DNA from: RGIG8709 sp045575975
GTDB lineage: Bacteria; Bacillota; Clostridia; Monoglobales; Monoglobaceae
NCBI GenBank assembly: GCA_045575975.1
Contig: JAZNFO010000067.1
Coordinates: 1-64,000, forward strand
Length of the DNA stretch: 64,000 nucleotides
Reading direction: 5' to 3'
Under the pieces are notes generated by a model. The model was not told the origin of the DNA. It saw only the letters and a program-made list of their open reading frames with translations, and searched no databases. Positions 59,552 to 64,000 of this stretch are shown piece by piece (the first letter of the stretch is position 1; each line of letters opens with the position of its first letter). Position numbers and translations under genes: made by a program.

Positions 59552-60911
59552 GGCAAAGCTTGATCCGGGATTTAGCCCTTTATCAGTTGTATGCCGTGAA
59601 ATGAGAGAGGCTACAAAGGAAAACGGTCAGGACATTATTATTGCAATTGAAAGAAACAAAGGTTACACAACTACATATAAAACAAGAGTTTATAAAGACG
59701 GCACAGGCCACGATGAAGAAAACTTTGAATTTATTGAAAGAATGGCAAAGGCTCTTTTATGGGTTGCAGGCGGATATAAGATTTATATTGCAGGCAGTGA
59801 GCTTATTGCAGATAAAATCAAAGAGGCTTACACAGATGGGGGACTTCGTGATTTTGATGTTCACTTTATGGAAAGAGTTTATGAAGAAAAATTTGAAGTT
59901 ATTTCATGCTCTCTTGAAGATGCACCGAAGGACAAATCTTCTGCATCTCCTGTCGGCAGACATCTTGACGGCTGCAGAATCGGTTTTGATGCCGGCGGCA
60001 GCGACAGAAAGGTAAGCGCAGTTATTGACGGTGAAAGTGTTTATTCAGAAGAGGTTGTCTGGTTCCCCAAAATCAATGAGGATCCGAATTATCACTATGA
60101 AGGCATTTTGGAGGCTATGAAAACTGCTGCGTCACATATGCCGAGAGTTGATGCTATCGGTGTTTCAAGTGCAGGTGTTTATATCGACAACCGCATAATG
60201 GTTGCATCTCTTTTCTTGAAGGTAAGCGACGAAGACTTTGATAAGAAAGTTAAGAATATGTATATAGATGTTGCAAAAGAAATCGGGGAAAATATTCCGA
60301 TAGAAGTTGCAAACGATGGTGATGTTACAGCACTTGCAGGGGCTATGGACTTAAATGATAACTCAGTTTTAGGTGTTGCAATGGGCACATCAGAAGCAGG
60401 CGGTTATGTTGACCCACAGGGAAATATAACAGGCTGGCTTAACGAGCTTGCATTTGTTCCTGTTGACAAAAACCCTGATGCTATGGTTGACGAATGGTCA
60501 GGAGACTATGGCTGCGGTGTTAAGTATTTCTCTCAGGACGGTGTTATAAAGCTTGCACCTTATGCAGGAATTGAGCTTGACGAAAACTTATCACCTGCTG
60601 AAAAGCTTAAGGTTGTTCAGGGCTTAATGGAGAAAAATGACGAAAGAGCAAGAGCAATTTATGACACTATCGGTGCATATTTCGGCTATGCAATTGCATT
60701 CTACACAGAATTCTATGATATAAAGCATGTTCTTATTATGGGAAGAGTAACATCAGGTGAAGGCGGTGCAATTCTTTTAGAGAGAGCACAGGAGGTTTTA
60801 GATAAAGAATTTCCTGAACTTGCAAAGAAAATTGAACTTCACATTCCTGATGAAAGCTCAAGAAGAGTTGGTCAGTCAGTAGCTGCTGCCAGCCTTCCAA
60901 AGACTAACTAA
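59535..60911 (+). CDS. ROK-family sugar kinase-like protein with N-terminal extension
   Basis: This 458-residue protein's C-terminal two-thirds is ASKHA/ROK-like: phosphate loop GFDAGGSDRKVSAVIDG (near residue 150), GVSSAGVYID (near 216), VANDGDVTALAGAM (near 256) and GTSEAGGYVD (near 283). The first 145 residues form an extra domain not found in standard ROK kinases. Overlap with nagA and a decayed GH20 downstream suggest an amino-sugar (for example GlcNAc) kinase, by context only. GGAGAGG inside nagA is its ribosome binding site. The typical ROK zinc motif CxCGxxGC is absent. Confidence 0.8.
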   Translation: MNLKVKAKLDPGFSPLSVVCREMREATKENGQDIIIAIERNKGYTTTYKTRVYKDGTGHDEENFEFIERMAKALLWVAGGYKIYIAGSELIADKIKEAYTDGGLRDFDVHFMERVYEEKFEVISCSLEDAPKDKSSASPVGRHLDGCRIGFDAGGSDRKVSAVIDGESVYSEEVVWFPKINEDPNYHYEGILEAMKTAASHMPRVDAIGVSSAGVYIDNRIMVASLFLKVSDEDFDKKVKNMYIDVAKEIGENIPIEVANDGDVTALAGAMDLNDNSVLGVAMGTSEAGGYVDPQGNITGWLNELAFVPVDKNPDAMVDEWSGDYGCGVKYFSQDGVIKLAPYAGIELDENLSPAEKLKVVQGLMEKNDERARAIYDTIGAYFGYAIAFYTEFYDIKHVLIMGRVTSGEGGAILLERAQEVLDKEFPELAKKIELHIPDESSRRVGQSVAAASLPKTN

Positions 60912-60981
60912 CAGTAATTTCAAACCTGATTTTCAAGTGGCTGACCTTTGGGTTTTAATATAGGACAAAGGAGACAGGAAA

Positions 60982-61757
60982 ATGAATATTATACCAATTC
61001 CCAAGCACACTATAAGTCTAGGTGGAAAATATGAGGGAAGCAGAAGCTTCACTGTTTCAAAAGGAATTTTTGAAAAGTTTTCTGTTGTATGAAAAAGCTT
61101 CCAAAGGATATAACCTTTGTTGACTGGGGATATGAACCTGCTCACAGCTTTGAAAGAAATATTATGGCTTGCCGTGAGGCGGGAATGGATATTTATGTTG
61201 CACCCGGCACACAGTGCTGGGGAACATATTCAAGCAAAACTGATGTTATGGTTCAGAAATAAGCTTGTTCACGCAGTTTTAGATTACTATGATAAATTTT
61301 TATGGAAAACAAGGGTAAGCACTCAATTGCGGATATTGCTTATAAAATGGGCAACTATTATCATTTTGAGCAGCCAGAAAGCATAGCAACCTGGAACGGA
61401 ACTCAGCTTTATAACTATATTTATTCAGATGACTTAAAGAGAGGTCAGCTTTCAGTTGAGGCTCTTTCTGATATTATCTGGTATATGGAAAGACTAAAGT
61501 CGCAGCTCGAAGAATGTGAGCTTGGCGTAGCAGACGGCGGCGATGTTAAAACTGAATTTGAGTTCCTTATGGATGTTGTAATCTCTGCTGCAAATGATAT
61601 AGGGGTTAAGTATTATGGTGATGAATTCACAGCTCCTGATACAGCAGCTCTTGAAAAGAGATACGAGGCTATCTGGAAAACTTATAATAAGCTAACAGAT
61701 TGTGCTTATGAGACAATAAAAAAATACAACAAATTTGCAGAGTATATAAAAGTATAA
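60982..61757 (+). pseudogene. Decayed glycoside hydrolase family 20-type gene (beta-N-acetylhexosaminidase)
   Basis: Pieces of one protein appear in different frames. A 36-codon N-terminus (MNIIPIPKHTISLGGKYEG) ends at a stop near 61089. A middle piece (FVDWGYEPAHSFERN, then YVAPGTQCWGTYSS) ends at a stop near 61261. A C-terminal piece from about 61302 (KHSIADIAYKMGNYYH) runs to 61757. The part that should carry the catalytic Asp-Glu pair is missing, so a large internal deletion plus frameshifts have destroyed it. A good ribosome binding site (AAAGGAGA) survives. Position after nagA and a ROK gene fits a chitooligosaccharide/GlcNAc salvage operon that has lost its glycosidase. Confidence 0.85.
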
Positions 61758-62554
61758 TGGAAACAATATCAATTTGTCCGCTGGAAAGCGGAAGTAAGGG
61801 AAATTCTTATCTGATAGAGGCGGGGGGAACCTGCCTTTTGGTGGACCTTGGGATTTCTCTTAAGTCACTTACCGAGCATTTAAAAGTATACGGGAAAACC
61901 CCGCCTGATATAGGGGGAGTTGTCATAACCCACGAACACACCGACCACACAAAAGGGGTGGGAGCGTTAGTTCGGAAATATAAAATTCCGGTTTTTGCTA
62001 GCCGTGGCACATGGAGAGCTATGTATAAAAATGTTGCTCCTATAGATGATGAGTGCATAAAGGTTATCACCACTGAGGAAGAGTTTCAGGTGGGGGCTAT
62101 AAGTGTGAAAGCCTTTCCTATAAGCCACGATGCGGCTCAGCCTGTTGGATATAATTTCTCTTTTATGAATAAGAAAATTTCGGTTGCCACCGACACAGGC
62201 TGTGTAGATACGGGACTTGTTAAAGCTGTAATGGGAGCGGATGTTGCCCTTATTGAGGCAAATCACGATGAAAATATGCTTCTTATGGGGAAGTATAGTC
62301 TTTATCTCAAGCAAAGAATAAAAAGCGAGATAGGGCATCTTTCCAATAAGGATGCAGGGTATCTTTCGGTTAGCCTTATAAAAGGGGGAACAAAAACCCT
62401 GCTTATCGGTCACCTTAGCGAAGAAAATAATTATCCTGACCTTGCCTATCTCACGGTTAAGAATATAATCGAAGAAAATGGCTTTAAAGAGGGAGAGGAA
62501 TTTTCCTTAAAGGTGGTAACAAAAAGCTTTGAAAAAGTGCAATATTTTGCATAA
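61757..62554 (+). CDS. MBL-fold metallo-hydrolase (WalJ/YycJ-like)
   Basis: This 265-residue metallo-beta-lactamase-fold protein has GSKGNSYLIEAGGTCLLVDLG (N-terminal strands), the metal motif THEHTDHTKG (near residue 58), FPISHDAAQPVGY (near 120), TDTGCVD (near 143) and IGHLSEENN (near 215). YycJ/WalJ proteins have double-strand 5'-3' exonuclease activity and link to the WalRK locus in Bacilli, which is not seen here. Its ATG shares one base with the preceding pseudogene's stop, so it was presumably the last gene of that operon. A palindromic terminator follows. Confidence 0.88.
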   Translation: METISICPLESGSKGNSYLIEAGGTCLLVDLGISLKSLTEHLKVYGKTPPDIGGVVITHEHTDHTKGVGALVRKYKIPVFASRGTWRAMYKNVAPIDDECIKVITTEEEFQVGAISVKAFPISHDAAQPVGYNFSFMNKKISVATDTGCVDTGLVKAVMGADVALIEANHDENMLLMGKYSLYLKQRIKSEIGHLSNKDAGYLSVSLIKGGTKTLLIGHLSEENNYPDLAYLTVKNIIEENGFKEGEEFSLKVVTKSFEKVQYFA

Positions 62555-62555
62555 G

Positions 62556-62587
62556 AAAAACCGTAGCATATGCTACGGTTTTTTTAT
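62556..62587. terminator. Bidirectional terminator between the MBL and RAYT genes
   Basis: AAAAACCGTAGCATATGCTACGG followed by T8 on the plus strand; the hairpin is symmetric. Stem arms ACCGTAGCAT / ATGCTACGGT. Confidence 0.9.
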
Positions 62588-63081
62588 ATAATAAAATAAC
62601 AATCAAGCTCCCACTTCGGAATATTTGTGTCAATATATTCCCAAATTTTTTGGTAGTCTTTTTCACCACGAATTATATGGTCGTGAAAGGAAGATTGCCA
62701 GATAGGAGTTTTAACGGAATGCATAAATGCATTCCCTACAATTCTTGTTACATTTGCTTTGAATTTACCAATAACATTTGGTATATCATATTTTTTTGTA
62801 GGGAAGGGATTTATCCCTTCCGTTCCTGCAATAGTGATAATCATATGGATATGATTTGGCATAATAACATATTTGTCAATTTTTATATTTGAATAATATG
62901 ATTCCATTTTCAGAATTTCTTGATTAGCAATTATACCTATATCTTTCAAGTGCATTTTCCCGTTTGTTATTTCCCCAAACAAGTGTAGCTTATCCTTCGT
63001 GCATATAGTCACAAAATATGCACCGGGAGATGAATAGTCATATCCTTTCAGTCTTGTTGGTTTTCGTTTTGTAAATTCCAT
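62584..63081 (-). CDS. REP-associated tyrosine transposase (RAYT, TnpA_REP)
   Basis: Single-strand Y1-type (HUH) nucleases related to IS200/IS605 TnpA act on REP palindromes. The 165-residue protein has GAYFVTICTKDK (residues 20-31), the HUH motif MPNHIHMII (His77, His79), VIGKFKANVTRI (near 103-114), TPIWQSSFHDHIIRGEKDY and the catalytic-tyrosine helix IWEYIDTN (Tyr149). Two REP palindromes lie inside the gene and are translated: reverse complement of 62716-62735 encodes GNAFMHS, and of 62802-62821 encodes EGINPFP. Its ATG follows the tex stop with no gap, so it is probably translated by coupling with tex. No flanking element ends are evident. Confidence 0.92.
   Translation of the reverse strand: MEFTKRKPTRLKGYDYSSPGAYFVTICTKDKLHLFGEITNGKMHLKDIGIIANQEILKMESYYSNIKIDKYVIMPNHIHMIITIAGTEGINPFPTKKYDIPNVIGKFKANVTRIVGNAFMHSVKTPIWQSSFHDHIIRGEKDYQKIWEYIDTNIPKWELDCYFII
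62715..62822. repeat. Inverted pair of REP palindromes inside the RAYT reading frame
   Basis: Forward REP 62715-62740 (arms GGAATGCAT / ATGCATTCC, then CTACA) and reverse REP 62797-62822 (TGTAG, then arms GGAAGGGAT / ATCCCTTCC). The orientation (outer CGGAA, inner CTACA facing) is the same as at 22299-22370 and 30639-30707. The three stem bases differ between copies but remain complementary. Confidence 0.92.
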
Positions 63082-64000
63082 TTACACCCCACGCATAGTA
63101 AGTGATATTCTTTTCTTTTGCGTGTCAACCTCTAAAACCTTAACCTGAACAATGTCGCCAACCCCAACAACATCCATTGGATGCTTAACATATGAGTCAG
63201 AAAGCTGAGAAATGTGAACAAGTCCGTCCTGATGAACCCCGATGTCAACAAAAACGCCAAAGTCAATAACATTGCGGACAGTTCCTGTGAGAATCATATC
63301 AGGTTTTAAGTCTTCCATACTTAAAACATCACTGCGGAGCTGTGGCTGTTCAATGTTTTCACGGGGGTCTCTGCCCGGCTTTTGCATTTCTGCGATAATA
63401 TCATATAGTGTTGGAACACCTATATTAAGCTCATCTGCAACCTTGGTGGCATTCATTTTCTTAACCTTTTCCAAAAGTCCTGAAAGCTTTCCTGCCTTTA
63501 TATCGGCAAGGGTGTATTCTGTAAGCTCAAGAAGCTTTTGGGCTGCCCCGTATGATTCAGGGTGAACAGATGTGTTATCTAAGACATTCTTTCCGTCAAT
63601 AATTCTAAGGAAGCCCGCACATTGTTCAAATGCCTTGGGACCAAGCTTCGGCACTTTTTTAAGCTGAGTTCTTGATGTGAATTTTCCCTCTTCCTCACGA
63701 TATTTAACAATATTTGTTGCAATTGATGAATTTATGCCGGAAATATATGAAAGGAGAGGAGCGGATGCGGTGTTTAAATCAACTCCAACGCTGTTAACGC
63801 AGTCCTCAACAACTCCGCCTAAGGTTTCACCAAGGTGCTTCTGGTTCATATCGTGCTGATACTGACCGACACCGATAGCTTTCGGTTCAATCTTAACAAG
63901 CTCTGCAAGAGGGTCCTGAACTCGTCTTGCAATTGAAACGGCACTTCTTTGAGTAACATCAAAATCAGGAAATTCTTCAGCGGCAAGCTTTGATGCGGAA
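63082..64000 (-). CDS. tex: Tex-family RNA-binding transcription accessory protein (C-terminal part)
   Basis: Tex is a conserved nucleic-acid-binding protein with YqgF-like, helix-hairpin-helix and S1 domains, involved in transcription and stress tolerance. The window holds about 306 codons, open to the right edge; the N-terminus lies beyond. Seen here: the end of the YqgF-like region (IEPKAIGVGQYQHDM), the DVNTAS-type VGVDLNTASAPLLSYISGI, an HhH region (VPKLGPKAFEQCAGFLRI) and the S1 domain (GTVRNVIDFGVFVDIGVHQDGLVHISQLSD). The stop is immediately followed by the RAYT start codon. Confidence 0.95.
   Translation of the reverse strand, partial: SASKLAAEEFPDFDVTQRSAVSIARRVQDPLAELVKIEPKAIGVGQYQHDMNQKHLGETLGGVVEDCVNSVGVDLNTASAPLLSYISGINSSIATNIVKYREEEGKFTSRTQLKKVPKLGPKAFEQCAGFLRIIDGKNVLDNTSVHPESYGAAQKLLELTEYTLADIKAGKLSGLLEKVKKMNATKVADELNIGVPTLYDIIAEMQKPGRDPRENIEQPQLRSDVLSMEDLKPDMILTGTVRNVIDFGVFVDIGVHQDGLVHISQLSDSYVKHPMDVVGVGDIVQVKVLEVDTQKKRISLTMRGV

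Overview
The window is one end of a low-GC contig from an anaerobic, endospore-forming-lineage member of the Clostridia (Bacillota), probably an uncultured gut organism recovered as a metagenome assembly. Support comes from the A/T-rich third codon positions, strong AGGAGG-type ribosome binding sites, sporulation-linked genes (sigH, spoIIR, a SpoIIQ-like M23 protein, spoIIIE/ftsK), Pta-AckA acetate fermentation, a 2[4Fe-4S] ferredoxin and gene orders typical of Firmicutes (SRP RNA-dnaX-ybaB, secA-prfB, DUF1934-argS). Bases 2-33 are not biological: they match a BGI/MGI (DNBSEQ) sequencing adapter, so the contig ends inside recF.

Layout. 1-2.2 kb: dnaN-recF on the minus strand, facing an A/T-rich DnaA-box-bearing intergenic region and a ferredoxin gene; dnaA is not present. 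2.2-14.5 kb: rsmG-mntP, then a minus-strand block with an orphan sugar-ABC ATPase, gyrA, an AlbA_2/HATPase regulator preceded on the gyrA side by an array of TAGACAAT motifs, a DUF6472 protein, a SWIM-SNF2 helicase and tmcAL. 14.6-22.3 kb, plus strand: pta-ackA, sigH, a second DnaA-box cluster, 5-formyl-THF cyclo-ligase, a candidate type I toxin-antitoxin module, tRNA-Gly, a membrane protein, a DUF1858 protein, SRP RNA, dnaX and ybaB. 22.4-38.8 kb, mostly minus: glnA, a C-terminal processing protease, argS, DUF1934, murI, ddl, then (after spoIIR on plus and a REP cluster) tsaD-rimI-(tsaC::arginine-phosphatase fusion)-prfA-prfB-secA. 38.9-48.4 kb, plus: DUF2508, a small ribbon-helix-helix/50-aa divergent pair, YitT, noc, SpoIIQ-like, uppP, ftsK, HU, rqcP, mreB. 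48.4-64 kb: a decayed RelE-type toxin with its antitoxin, a structured leader and SLOG gene, rpiB, a phosphosugar mutase, a 1921-residue modular secreted protein, an amino-sugar operon (nagA, ROK kinase-like gene, decayed GH20), an MBL hydrolase, a REP-associated transposase (RAYT) and tex.

Working together. The amino-sugar genes form a salvage route whose glycosidase has decayed. TsaC and TsaD supply t6A synthesis beside both class I release factors. Ddl and MurI feed peptidoglycan synthesis with UppP and MreB elsewhere in the window. SigH, SpoIIR, the M23 protein and FtsK/SpoIIIE belong to sporulation.

Less routine content: (i) a compact type I toxin-antitoxin-like module at 18.48-18.84 kb between 26-bp direct repeats; (ii) a RAYT gene carrying two in-frame copies of the same REP palindrome found elsewhere in the window; (iii) a prfB frameshift site using UAA instead of UGA; (iv) a structured leader at 49.24-49.46 kb; (v) the helically phased TAGACAAT array; and several families of intergenic palindromic repeats.
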